From contig NZ_JBBKAH010000003.1 in assembly GCF_037652055.1 (NCBI RefSeq), positions 682,001 through 746,000 on the forward strand: a stretch of 64,000 nt of DNA, read 5' to 3'. Of this stretch, positions 32,518-40,149 are shown piece by piece (the stretch's first letter is position 1; every line of letters starts with the position of its first letter). A program made the position numbers and the translations under genes. This DNA comes from Pelagibius sp037652055 (GTDB taxonomy: Bacteria; Pseudomonadota; Alphaproteobacteria; Kiloniellales; Kiloniellaceae). A model generated the notes under the pieces. It worked only from the letters and a program-made list of their open reading frames with translations. It did no database searches and was not told the origin of the DNA.

Positions 32518-34398
32518 TTAAGCCTGATGCACGTAGCGCCCCGGCGCGGCGTCCAGCGGCGGATAGCCTGCCTGGGCATTGCCCAGGACGGGCGGCGCTG
32601 CCGGCGTGCCGGAATGCTTCGCCAGCCAGGCCTGCCAGGCCGGCCACCAGGAGCCCTTGTGAACCGGCGCCGCCTCGCGCCAGCGGTCGAGGTCGACGTA
32701 GCCCTCGTGATCGTGCAGTTCGCCGATCTGGTAGATGCGCCGGGGATGGCCCGGCGGCGTGACGATGCCGGCGTTGTGCCCCCCGCTGGTCAGCAGGAAG
32801 GTCACCGGCACGTCGGTCAGCAGCGCGATCTTGTAGACCGAGCGCCAGGGCGCCACGTGGTCCTTCGCGGTGCCCACGGCGAAGATCGGCTGGCGGATGT
32901 CGGTCAATGCGACCGGCCGGCCCTCCACTTCGTAGCGGCCCTGCGCGAGGTCGTTGTTGAGGAACAGGCGGCGCAGGTATTCCGCGTGCATGCGATAGGG
33001 CATGCGCGTGGCATCGGCGTTCCATGCCATCAGGTCGGTCTGGCTGGCCCGCTCGCCGCGGTAGTAGTCGTGGATGAGGCGTGACCAGATGAGGTCGTTG
33101 GATCGCAGCAGCTGGAAGGCGCCGGCCATCTGCGTGGTATCGAGGTAGCCCTGCGACCACATGACGTCTTCCAGGTAGGCGAGCTGGCTCTCGTCGATGA
33201 ACAGCATCAGCTCGCCGGCCTCGGTGAAATCGGTCTGCGCGGCCAGCAGCGTCACCGTCTTCAGGCGGTCGTCGCCGTCGCGCGCCATGGCCGCCGCCGC
33301 AATCGACAGCAGCGTGCCGCCCAGGCAGTAGCCGACGGCCTGCACCTTCTGCTGCGGCACGATGGCGTTGACGGCGTCCAGCGCCGCCATGACGCCGAGG
33401 CGCCGGTAGTCGTCCATGCCGCGGTCGCGGTCGTCCTCGCCGGGGTTTTTCCACGACACGCAGAACACCGTATGGCCTTGGCCGACGAGGTAGTTGATCA
33501 GCGAATTGTGCGGCGAGAGATCGAGGATGTAATACTTCATGATCCAGGCCGGGACGATCAGCACCGGTTCCGGATGCACCGTCTCGGTCTGCGGGCTGTA
33601 TTGAATCAGCTCGATGAGGTCGTTGCGGTACACCACGCGCCCCGGCGTCACCGCCAGGGTTTCGCCGGGACGGAAGTTCTCAGTGCCGGCCGGTCCGCGC
33701 CCGGTGATGCGCCGCTCCGCGTCCTCCAGCGCGTTCAGCCAGCCGCGGTAGAGATTGGCACCACCCTGCTCCTGCGTCTCCTGCAGCAGTTCCGGATTGG
33801 TCGGGACGTAATTCGATGGCGAGAAGACGTCGAGCAGCTGTCGCGTGGCGAAGGACACCACGGCTTCGTGGTGGCGCGAGACGCCGCGCACACCCGTGGT
33901 CGCCTCCTGCCACCACTGCTGGGTCAGCAGGAAACTCTGCGCGAAGAGGTCGAAGGGCGGCCGGCACCAGGCCTCATCCTGGAAGCGCTTGTCGCCGTGC
34001 GCGGGCTCGATGCAGGGCGCGCAGGTGCCGCCGGCCGCGCGCCGCGCGACATTGAGCCCCAGCCGCAAGGCCGACGACCAGGCCGACTGCGCAAGCTGTG
34101 CCTGCTTGCCCGGCGCGGCGGCGAGGTGCATTCCCCAGTCCGCATAGGCAAGACCCAGGGCCGCGGGCGAGATGCCGGCGGTGGCACGCGCCATGCCGGC
34201 GTGCAGCATGCGGTCCAGCGCCTCGCCGCCGAAGAGGCCCGGTAAGGGTGGCGGTGAGGGCGCGACCTCACCGCCGGTGGCGTGGCCGGAAACGTCCGGC
34301 AGGCGCCCGACGTCGGGCGCCTCGGTGGCGCCGTTGGCCACAACGACCGCCTGGCCGTCTCTTGTCGCCAGTTTCAGGCGTTTTTGCTTTGCCGCCAT
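32518..34398 (-). CDS. phaC: Class I poly(3-hydroxyalkanoate) synthase
   Basis: A 626-residue PHA polymerase. After a variable N-terminal ~90 residues, the PhaC N domain includes FDLFAQSFLLTQQWWQEA. The alpha/beta hydrolase core has VPAWIMKYYILDLSPHNSLI, the lipase-like box AVGYCLGGTLLS with nucleophile Cys358, and the conserved GGHNAGIV near the end containing the catalytic His. It polymerises (R)-3-hydroxyacyl-CoA into storage granules. The ATG follows GGAGG (minus strand). A FixK/FNR-like box lies 73 nt upstream. Confidence 0.95.
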   Translation of the reverse strand: MAAKQKRLKLATRDGQAVVVANGATEAPDVGRLPDVSGHATGGEVAPSPPPLPGLFGGEALDRMLHAGMARATAGISPAALGLAYADWGMHLAAAPGKQAQLAQSAWSSALRLGLNVARRAAGGTCAPCIEPAHGDKRFQDEAWCRPPFDLFAQSFLLTQQWWQEATTGVRGVSRHHEAVVSFATRQLLDVFSPSNYVPTNPELLQETQEQGGANLYRGWLNALEDAERRITGRGPAGTENFRPGETLAVTPGRVVYRNDLIELIQYSPQTETVHPEPVLIVPAWIMKYYILDLSPHNSLINYLVGQGHTVFCVSWKNPGEDDRDRGMDDYRRLGVMAALDAVNAIVPQQKVQAVGYCLGGTLLSIAAAAMARDGDDRLKTVTLLAAQTDFTEAGELMLFIDESQLAYLEDVMWSQGYLDTTQMAGAFQLLRSNDLIWSRLIHDYYRGERASQTDLMAWNADATRMPYRMHAEYLRRLFLNNDLAQGRYEVEGRPVALTDIRQPIFAVGTAKDHVAPWRSVYKIALLTDVPVTFLLTSGGHNAGIVTPPGHPRRIYQIGELHDHEGYVDLDRWREAAPVHKGSWWPAWQAWLAKHSGTPAAPPVLGNAQAGYPPLDAAPGRYVHQA

Positions 34399-34470
34399 GA
34401 CGGCCTCCTGGAAGTCGCCGTGCCGGGTGACAGGCTACACGCAGTAAATGACAGCCCGGCCAGCGTTGCC

Positions 34471-34484
34471 CTGAGCCAGATCAA
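34471..34484 (-). promoter_or_regulatory. FNR/FixK-like box upstream of phaC
   Basis: On the minus strand this reads TTGATCTGGCTCAG, matching the left half of TTGAT-N4-ATCAA fully and the right half at 3 of 5 positions. It is 73-86 nt upstream of the phaC ATG, a normal position for a class II activator. It suggests oxygen control of PHA synthesis. The weak right half keeps confidence low. Confidence 0.35.
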
Positions 34485-34514
34485 AAACACCGATGATCGA
34501 ACCAGGCCACGGCC

Positions 34515-36329
34515 TTAGTCCATCGCCTCCAGCTCGGCCACGAGGCCTTCCACCACCCCCAGGCCGCGCTGCCAGAACGCCGGGTCCGAGGCGTCGAGGC
34601 CGAAGGGCGCCAACAGCTCCTTGTGGCGCTTGCTGCCGCCGGCGCGCAGCATGTCCAGGTACTTCTCCGCGAAGCCCGCCTGGGCGCCCTCGTAGACCGC
34701 GTAGAGCGAGTTCACCAGGCAGTCGCCGAAGGCATAGGCGTAGACGTAGAAGGGCACGTGGACGAAGTGCGGGATGTAGGCCCAGAAGTTCCGGTAGTCG
34801 TCGTCGAAGGCGATGGCGGGCCCGAGGCTCTCGCGCTGGGTCTCCAGCCAGATCTCGCCGAGGCGATCGGGCAGCAGCTCGCCCTCGCGCCGCTCCGCGT
34901 GCACGCGGGTCTCGAATTCGTGCATGGCGATCTGCCGCACCACGGTGTTCAGCATGTCCTCCACCTTGGAGGCCAGCATCACCTTGCGCCGCTTCGCGTC
35001 CTTCTCGGCGCGCAGCATGGCCTGGAAGGTCAGCATCTCGCCGAACACCGAGGCGGTCTCCGCCAGGGTCAGCGGCGTGTCCGCCATCAGATGCCCCTGC
35101 GGTCCCGCCAGCACCTGGTGCACGCCGTGCCCCAGCTCATGCGCCAGGGTCATGACGTCGCGGGTGCGGCCCTGGTAGTTGAGCAGCAGGTAGGGGTGCG
35201 CCGAGGGCACCGTCGGGTGCGCGAAAGCGCCGGGCGCCTTGCCGGGGCGCACCGGCGCGTCGATCCACGACTTCTCGAAGAACTGCTGGCCGATGGCGGC
35301 CAGCGCCGGCGAGAACTCGCCGTAGGCGTCCAGCACCAGGCGCCGGGCATCCTTCCAGGGAATGACGCGGTCGTCGTCATCAGGCAGCGGCGCGTTGCGG
35401 TCCCAGTAAGGCAGGGTGTCGCCGCCGAACCACTTCGCCTTCAAGGCGTAGTAGCGGTGGGCGAGCCGCGGATAGGCGGCCTGCACCGACGACACCAGGG
35501 CATCGACCACCTCGTCCTCGACGAAATTGGCGAGATTGCGCGAGGACACCGGCCGCGCGAAGCCGCGCCACTTGTCCTCGATCTCCTTGTCCTTGGCCAG
35601 GGTGTTGGTGATCAGCGCGAAGGTGCGCTGGTTGCCGCCCAGCACCGAGCCCAGCGATTTGGCCGCCTCGCGCCGCGCTGCGGGATCGCGCTCGGTGAGG
35701 CGGTTGAGAATCTCCGCCGAGGTCAGCTGCTCGCCGCGGAAGGGAAAACGCAAGCCGGCCATGGTCTCGTCGAAAAGCCGTGTCCAGGCGGCACGCCCGG
35801 CAACGTACTTCTCGTGCAGCAGGCGCTCGATCTCGTCGGAGAGCTGGTGCGGGCGCATGGCGCGCAGGTCGCGCAGCCAGGGCCGGTAGCGCGCCAGCTC
35901 CGGCGCCTGCAGCTTGTCCTCCAGGGCCGCCTCGTCCAGGTGGTTCAGCTCCAGCGTGAAGAACACCAGTTCGGTCGAGATCGTCGTACAGCGTTCCTGC
36001 ATCGACTGGAAGAAGCGGCCGACCTTGGGGTCGCTCATGTCGCCGGAGTAGACCAACTGGGCGAAGCTCATGATGCGCCCCAGCGTTTCCTGGATCGCCT
36101 CGTATTCGGCGATGGCCGCGCCCAGCGCCGAACCGTTCAGCTCCTGCAGACGCCCGGCGTAGCGCGCATGGAAGGCCTTGGCCCTGGCCGCATTGGCCTC
36201 CAGATCGCCCTTCAGGACCGGCGAATCCGGGGCGGGGTAGAGATCGGCGAGGTTCCAGATGGGCAGCTCACCCAGGGTTTCGTCGACAACGGACTTGGAA
36301 TCGGGCTGCGCGTGGGGGGTCGCGGTCAC
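34515..36329 (-). CDS. pepF: Oligoendopeptidase F (M3B metallopeptidase)
   Basis: A 604-residue cytoplasmic zinc peptidase cleaving short peptides. The PepF N-terminal domain begins near WNLADLYPAPDSP, and the catalytic helix is TLAHELGHGVHQ, with the third ligand Glu expected in LAETASVFGEML. The FAHPTVPSAHPYLLLNYQGR segment is typical of PepF. I chose GTG 36329 (VTATPHAQPDSKSV). The frame is open to 36602, but the added residues fall in the divergent promoter region and match nothing. It is divergent from fadD. Confidence 0.9.
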   Translation of the reverse strand: MTATPHAQPDSKSVVDETLGELPIWNLADLYPAPDSPVLKGDLEANAARAKAFHARYAGRLQELNGSALGAAIAEYEAIQETLGRIMSFAQLVYSGDMSDPKVGRFFQSMQERCTTISTELVFFTLELNHLDEAALEDKLQAPELARYRPWLRDLRAMRPHQLSDEIERLLHEKYVAGRAAWTRLFDETMAGLRFPFRGEQLTSAEILNRLTERDPAARREAAKSLGSVLGGNQRTFALITNTLAKDKEIEDKWRGFARPVSSRNLANFVEDEVVDALVSSVQAAYPRLAHRYYALKAKWFGGDTLPYWDRNAPLPDDDDRVIPWKDARRLVLDAYGEFSPALAAIGQQFFEKSWIDAPVRPGKAPGAFAHPTVPSAHPYLLLNYQGRTRDVMTLAHELGHGVHQVLAGPQGHLMADTPLTLAETASVFGEMLTFQAMLRAEKDAKRRKVMLASKVEDMLNTVVRQIAMHEFETRVHAERREGELLPDRLGEIWLETQRESLGPAIAFDDDYRNFWAYIPHFVHVPFYVYAYAFGDCLVNSLYAVYEGAQAGFAEKYLDMLRAGGSKRHKELLAPFGLDASDPAFWQRGLGVVEGLVAELEAMD

Positions 36330-36392
36330 GATAGAACACCTGTCTGTCTGAAAGGGGCGATCCGGCCCCGCCTCGGGAAACCGGAAACAGTC

Positions 36393-36425
36393 TATATCTT
36401 GACCCCTTGCGATATAGGCCGCAAA
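36393..36425. promoter_or_regulatory. Dyads and TTGACC in the pepF/fadD divergent region
   Basis: TATATC (36393-36398) and GATATA (36411-36416) are inverted around TTGACC (36399-36404), a good -35 for fadD. A second dyad, TTGCG...CGCAA, spans about 36408-36425. They sit 90-120 nt before fadD and could bind a fatty-acid regulator. Both are short, so this is tentative. Confidence 0.3.
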
Positions 36426-36516
36426 TACTGCTTCGCCAAGGGCCACGCCGGCCCGAGGGACCAAAGCCGCGCCATCAAGAATCCGCCCAATCAGCGGCGG
36501 CTTTCGGGGAGAAACA

Positions 36517-38325
36517 ATGGATTTCGACGCCTGCCGATCGCTGACCGCGGCCTTTTTCGACCAGGCCGCCGCGGGAGGCAAGGCCCCCTTTCTGTGGCAC
36601 AAGGTGCCGGGCGAAAAGGGCGGCCGCTACGTCTCGCAGAGCTGGGCGGAGATCGCCGGTCAGGTGAAGGCGATGTCGCGCGGCCTGCGCGACCTGGGGC
36701 TGCAGCCCGGCGACCGCGTCGTCCTGGTGGCGGAGAACCGCCCGGAATGGCTGGTCGCGGACCTCGCCATCATGGCCGCGGGGGGCATCACCGTGCCGGC
36801 CTACACCACGGCGCTGACCAGCGATCATCGCCACGTGCTGACCGACAGCGGCGCGGTTGGTGCCATCGTCTCCACCACGGCGCTGGCGGATCGCCTGCTG
36901 CCGGCGGTGCTGGATGCCCCGGCCTGCCGATGGGTCATCGCCGTCGAGGAGCCGCGGCGCGCCCACGCCGGTGCCGTGCCGCTGCATCGCTGGGAGGCGG
37001 TCCAAGAAAAGGGCACAGCCCTGCTCCAGGAAGCCGGCGACGACGTCGAGGAGGTCGCCGCCCGGGCCCAGCGCGGCGATACCGCGTGCATCATCTACAC
37101 CTCGGGCACCGGCGGCGTGCCGCGGGGCGTCATGCTGAGCCACGGTGCCATCATCTGTAACTGTATGGGTGCCTACAAGGTCCTGGAGCGATTGGGGCTC
37201 GGCCACGAGATCTTCCTGTCCTTCCTGCCGCTGTCGCACTCCTACGAGCACACGGCGGGGCAATTCTTCCCCATCACCATCGGGGCGGAGATCTACTACG
37301 CCGAGGGCGTCGACCACCTGCTGAAGAACCTCGGCGAGGCGAGGCCCACCATCATGACCGCGGTGCCGCGGCTCTACGAGTCGATGCACCTGCGCATCCG
37401 CCGCGGCATCGATAAGAAAGGCGGCCTCTCGGCAAAGCTGTTCTACAAGGCGGTCGCGTTGGGCGAGAAGCGCTACCACGACCCCGGCAGCCTCACCCTG
37501 TGGGAACGCCTGCAGGACTTTGCGCTGGAGCGCCTGGTGCGCGACAAGATCCGACGCCGCTTCGGCGGGCGCGTGAAGGCCATCGTCTCCGGCGGCGCCG
37601 CCCTGAACTACAACATCGGCTTGTTCTTCACCGCGCTCGGCCTGCCGATCTTGCAGGGTTACGGGCAGACCGAGTCGGCACCCGTGGTCTCCGTGAACCC
37701 GCCGTGGAAGGTGAAGCTGGACACCGTCGGCCCGCCGCTGCAGGGCGTCGAGGTGAAGATTGCGGGGGACGGCGAGATCCTGGTGCGCGGCGAGCTGGTG
37801 ATGACCGGCTATTGGAACGACGAGGACGCGACCTACCAAGTGCTGAAGGACGGCTGGCTGCACACCGGCGACATCGGCGAGTTCGACGCCGACGGCTACC
37901 TCAAGATCACCGATCGCAAGAAGGACATCATCGTGTTCTCTGGCGGCGACAATGTCTCGCCGGCCCGCGTCGAGGGGTTCCTCACCCTGCAACGGGAAAT
38001 CCAGCAGGCCATGGTCTACGGCGACAAACACCCGCACCTGGTGGCGCTGCTGGTACCCGACGACGAGTTCACCGCCACTTGGTGCCGCGGCAACGGCAAG
38101 CCGTCCGACCTTGCCCGGCTGCGCGAAGACCCGGAGTTCCGCGCCGCCCTCTCCCAGGTGGTCGACCGCGTGAACGCCAACCTCTCCTCTCTGGAGAAGG
38201 TGCGCCGCTTCGCCATCCTCGACGCCCCCTTCACGGTGGAGAACGGCATGATGACGCCGACCATGAAGATCCGCCGCCACAAGATCAAGGCGGCCTACGG
38301 CGAGGTGCTGGAGAACCTCTACTAG
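36517..38325 (+). CDS. fadD: Long-chain acyl-CoA synthetase (AMP-forming)
   Basis: A 602-residue adenylate-forming enzyme of the long-chain FACL type. The P-loop-like motif is IIYTSGTGGVPRGVMLSHGA, with one residue differing from the usual TSGTTGxPKG (Gly for Thr, Arg for Lys). Further motifs are LPLSHSYEH, QGYGQTESAPVVSVN, WLHTGDIGEFDADGYLKITD and RKKDIIVFSGGDNVSPARVEG. The C-terminal Lys lies in NGMMTPTMKIRRHKI. It activates fatty acids for beta-oxidation or PHA precursors. The ATG at 36517 follows GGGGAGAAAC. Confidence 0.92.
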   Translation: MDFDACRSLTAAFFDQAAAGGKAPFLWHKVPGEKGGRYVSQSWAEIAGQVKAMSRGLRDLGLQPGDRVVLVAENRPEWLVADLAIMAAGGITVPAYTTALTSDHRHVLTDSGAVGAIVSTTALADRLLPAVLDAPACRWVIAVEEPRRAHAGAVPLHRWEAVQEKGTALLQEAGDDVEEVAARAQRGDTACIIYTSGTGGVPRGVMLSHGAIICNCMGAYKVLERLGLGHEIFLSFLPLSHSYEHTAGQFFPITIGAEIYYAEGVDHLLKNLGEARPTIMTAVPRLYESMHLRIRRGIDKKGGLSAKLFYKAVALGEKRYHDPGSLTLWERLQDFALERLVRDKIRRRFGGRVKAIVSGGAALNYNIGLFFTALGLPILQGYGQTESAPVVSVNPPWKVKLDTVGPPLQGVEVKIAGDGEILVRGELVMTGYWNDEDATYQVLKDGWLHTGDIGEFDADGYLKITDRKKDIIVFSGGDNVSPARVEGFLTLQREIQQAMVYGDKHPHLVALLVPDDEFTATWCRGNGKPSDLARLREDPEFRAALSQVVDRVNANLSSLEKVRRFAILDAPFTVENGMMTPTMKIRRHKIKAAYGEVLENLY

Positions 38326-38329
38326 GCGA

Positions 38330-38359
38330 TCTTTCGAGGCCGTGCAGAGTCTCGAAAGA
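38330..38359 (+). terminator. Hairpin downstream of fadD
   Basis: TCTTTCGAG (38330-38338) and CTCGAAAGA (38351-38359) form a perfect 9-bp stem with a 12-nt loop, beginning 5 nt after the fadD stop. A short CATCTCTT follows rather than a T-run. It is a probable terminator or 3'-end stabiliser. Confidence 0.5.
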
Positions 38360-38503
38360 GTCACATCTCTTCCCCCGGCCGCGACCTGGGCCCAATCCGC
38401 TGTGCCCTTCGGATGTCGGCCTTGCCCTCCGTTGCAAATTCGGCAAGAATTCTGTCCCAATAGATCGTCTTCAAAAGTCGTCTCTGATTCGGGGGAATCA
38501 ACG

Positions 38504-39025
38504 GTGATAATACGTCTGGCGCTTCTGGCCGCGCTGCTGTGCGCTGCCCTGTTTTCGGCAAGCGATCGCGCGGCCGCGCAGATTGCCCTCAACGAGACCC
38601 CGGCGGTAATCAGCGCGGGCGTCGGCTGGTACGACTTCAACCTTTCGGACGACGAAGCAGTGGACTTCCGCCTGGAATACCGCCACGGCGACGACTTCCT
38701 GTTCCTGAAGCCCTGGGGCGGCGTCGAGGTTACCTCCGATGGCAGCGTCTGGGGCGGCATCGGCGTGCTGGTCGACATCACCTTTTTCGATGCCGTGGTC
38801 CTGACCGGCAGCTTCGCGCCCGGCCTCTACGAAGACGGTGGCGGCAAGGATCTGGGTCACACGGTCGAGTTCCGCAGCCAAATCGAATTGGGCTACCAGT
38901 TCGAAAACCGGTCGCGCCTCTCGCTCGCCTTCAGCCACATCTCCAATGCCGAATTGGGCGACGACAACCCCGGCACCGAGGTGCTGAACCTCTACTATCA
39001 CCTGCCGCTGGACGTGCTGTTCTGA
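38504..39025 (+). CDS. PagL-like lipid A 3-O-deacylase / acyloxyacyl hydrolase
   Basis: A 173-residue outer-membrane beta-barrel protein with a signal peptide (VIIRLALLAALLCAALFSAS...RAAA before QIAL). Alternating hydrophobic strands run throughout (FLKPWGGVEVTSDGSVWGGIG, IELGYQFENRSRLSLAF). SHISNAELGDDNPGTEVLNLYY holds the PagL pattern His-x-Ser-Asn plus a downstream Glu, the expected His/Ser/Glu active site. The end is a hydrophobic strand (LPLDVLF), normal for barrels. PagL removes the 3-O acyl chain of lipid A. GTG 38504 has GGGGGAA 6 nt upstream of ACG-GTG. Confidence 0.75.
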   Translation: MIIRLALLAALLCAALFSASDRAAAQIALNETPAVISAGVGWYDFNLSDDEAVDFRLEYRHGDDFLFLKPWGGVEVTSDGSVWGGIGVLVDITFFDAVVLTGSFAPGLYEDGGGKDLGHTVEFRSQIELGYQFENRSRLSLAFSHISNAELGDDNPGTEVLNLYYHLPLDVLF

Positions 39026-39211
39026 GCCGGGGGTACGCTGGAAGGTCTGCCCCGCCGAGAAGGCGCCGCGGCCGGTTGTGGCGTTTGGGTGGCATTTGGC
39101 AACCTTGAACAGGCAGCGCTGTTTCATACTTGAGATTATGCCTGTCCGATTCGGCCCCGGTGGATTGCACCGCCGACGCTCAACTCAGGCAGGGCTCCAG
39201 GAGTTGAAACG

Positions 39212-39436
39212 ATGTTCAAAGTATTGATTCTGGTGTGTTCCGTCTCCCTGGCGCCGCAGGACTGCCAGATCAACAGCGCCGCGGCCGTCATCAACGGCCC
39301 GGATGCCGCCAACGAGTTGCTCTGCGGCCTCAACGGGCAGGCCTACCTCGCCGGCACCTCGCTCGCCACCCACCGCGAGGACGAGTACGTGAAAATCAAG
39401 TGTTCGCGCACCGCAATCGGCCCGACGGTCGGCTGA
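39212..39436 (+). CDS. Small conserved-looking protein of unknown function
   Basis: A 74-residue protein starting MFKVLILVCSVSLAPQDCQI. The N-terminus could be a short signal sequence, and there are four Cys (one in the N-terminal segment, then DC, LCG and KC). NGPDAANELLCGLNGQAYLA looks like a conserved core; I believe I have seen similar small alphaproteobacterial proteins but cannot name the family. AGGAG lies 9 nt before the ATG. It is a stand-alone gene with gaps on both sides. Confidence 0.6.
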   Translation: MFKVLILVCSVSLAPQDCQINSAAAVINGPDAANELLCGLNGQAYLAGTSLATHREDEYVKIKCSRTAIGPTVG

Positions 39437-39593
39437 GGCGCAGCATCCTTCCCCTGCAGGTATGAGCGCGGCTTCGATCCGCACCGAGCCGGGCGCGCCA
39501 GTTAGCCGCGTGTGGACACATCGGAAGGTTGTGCTCCTGACGGGCGCTACCACTGAAGAACCGACACACCCTCGAACGCGTAACGCAGGGCCC

Positions 39594-39625
39594 TTGACTC
39601 CCCTCCGCTAGGGGAAGAACCCTAT
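39594..39625 (+). promoter_or_regulatory. MerR-family-style promoter upstream of the STAND-kinase operon
   Basis: TTGACT (39594-39599) is followed by a perfect inverted repeat, TCCCCT (39599-39604), CCGCT, AGGGGA (39610-39615), and then CCCTAT (39620-39625). The -35 to -10 distance is 20 nt with the dyad centred in the spacer. This long spacer is the hallmark of promoters controlled by MerR-type regulators. The -10 match is poor. It ends about 45 nt before the ATG at 39671. No merR gene is in the window. Confidence 0.4.
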
Positions 39626-39670
39626 CCGGACAGGAGCGAATACTGCTCCGTCAATCCCGGAGGCGGTTCT

Positions 39671-40141
39671 ATGACGAGTGGCGATTCCGCGACGTGTCGC
39701 GCAAAGCTCGGTTGTGCGGCATTCGGTATAGTTCTTCTTGCCCTGGCTGGTGTCGGCGCAAAGGCGCAAGAAGACCTTCCCAACGCCTGCCCGGTGGACG
39801 GCTGCGAAGTGAAGATCGCCGCCGTCGACAAGGTCGGCGACGAGTTGCGACTCACCCTTGAAGCCAATTTCAAACCGGACATGTCGAAGAACCATTTTCA
39901 TGTCTGGTGGGGTGAGCTTTATACGATCGAGCAGGTCAGCAACAACGCCGAGCCGACCTACGGCGTAAAGCAGGGCGATTGGCATCCGACCGACGAGTTT
40001 CCCGGTTATGTGACGCAGAGCGCGGCGTCGGTATCGGCGCGGAATGGCGCACATACGCTGTGCGTCTGTGCCGCGGATAGGAACCACGACATTCTCGATC
40101 CGAAGGCCTACCAGTGCGTCGATGTCGGTGATCATCTGTAG
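39671..40141 (+). CDS. Secreted Cys-containing protein encoded with the STAND kinase
   Basis: A 156-residue protein. Residues 1-~33 are a signal peptide (hydrophobic FGIVLLALAGVGAKA, cut before QEDLP). The mature part has five Cys in NACPVDGCEVK, LCVC and YQCVD, and a central region FKPDMSKNHFHVWWGELYTIEQ with many aromatic residues. I do not recognise a family. GGAGG lies 7 nt before the ATG. The stop is only 8 nt before the kinase gene. A periplasmic partner, ligand or regulator for the outer part of that protein is plausible but inferred from position alone. Confidence 0.65.
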   Translation: MTSGDSATCRAKLGCAAFGIVLLALAGVGAKAQEDLPNACPVDGCEVKIAAVDKVGDELRLTLEANFKPDMSKNHFHVWWGELYTIEQVSNNAEPTYGVKQGDWHPTDEFPGYVTQSAASVSARNGAHTLCVCAADRNHDILDPKAYQCVDVGDHL

Positions 40142-40149
40142 CGGCACGG

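Noticed and set aside
36330..36602. N-terminal extension of pepF
   Set aside because: It crosses the fadD promoter region and its start codon, and has no similarity to the PepF N-terminus.
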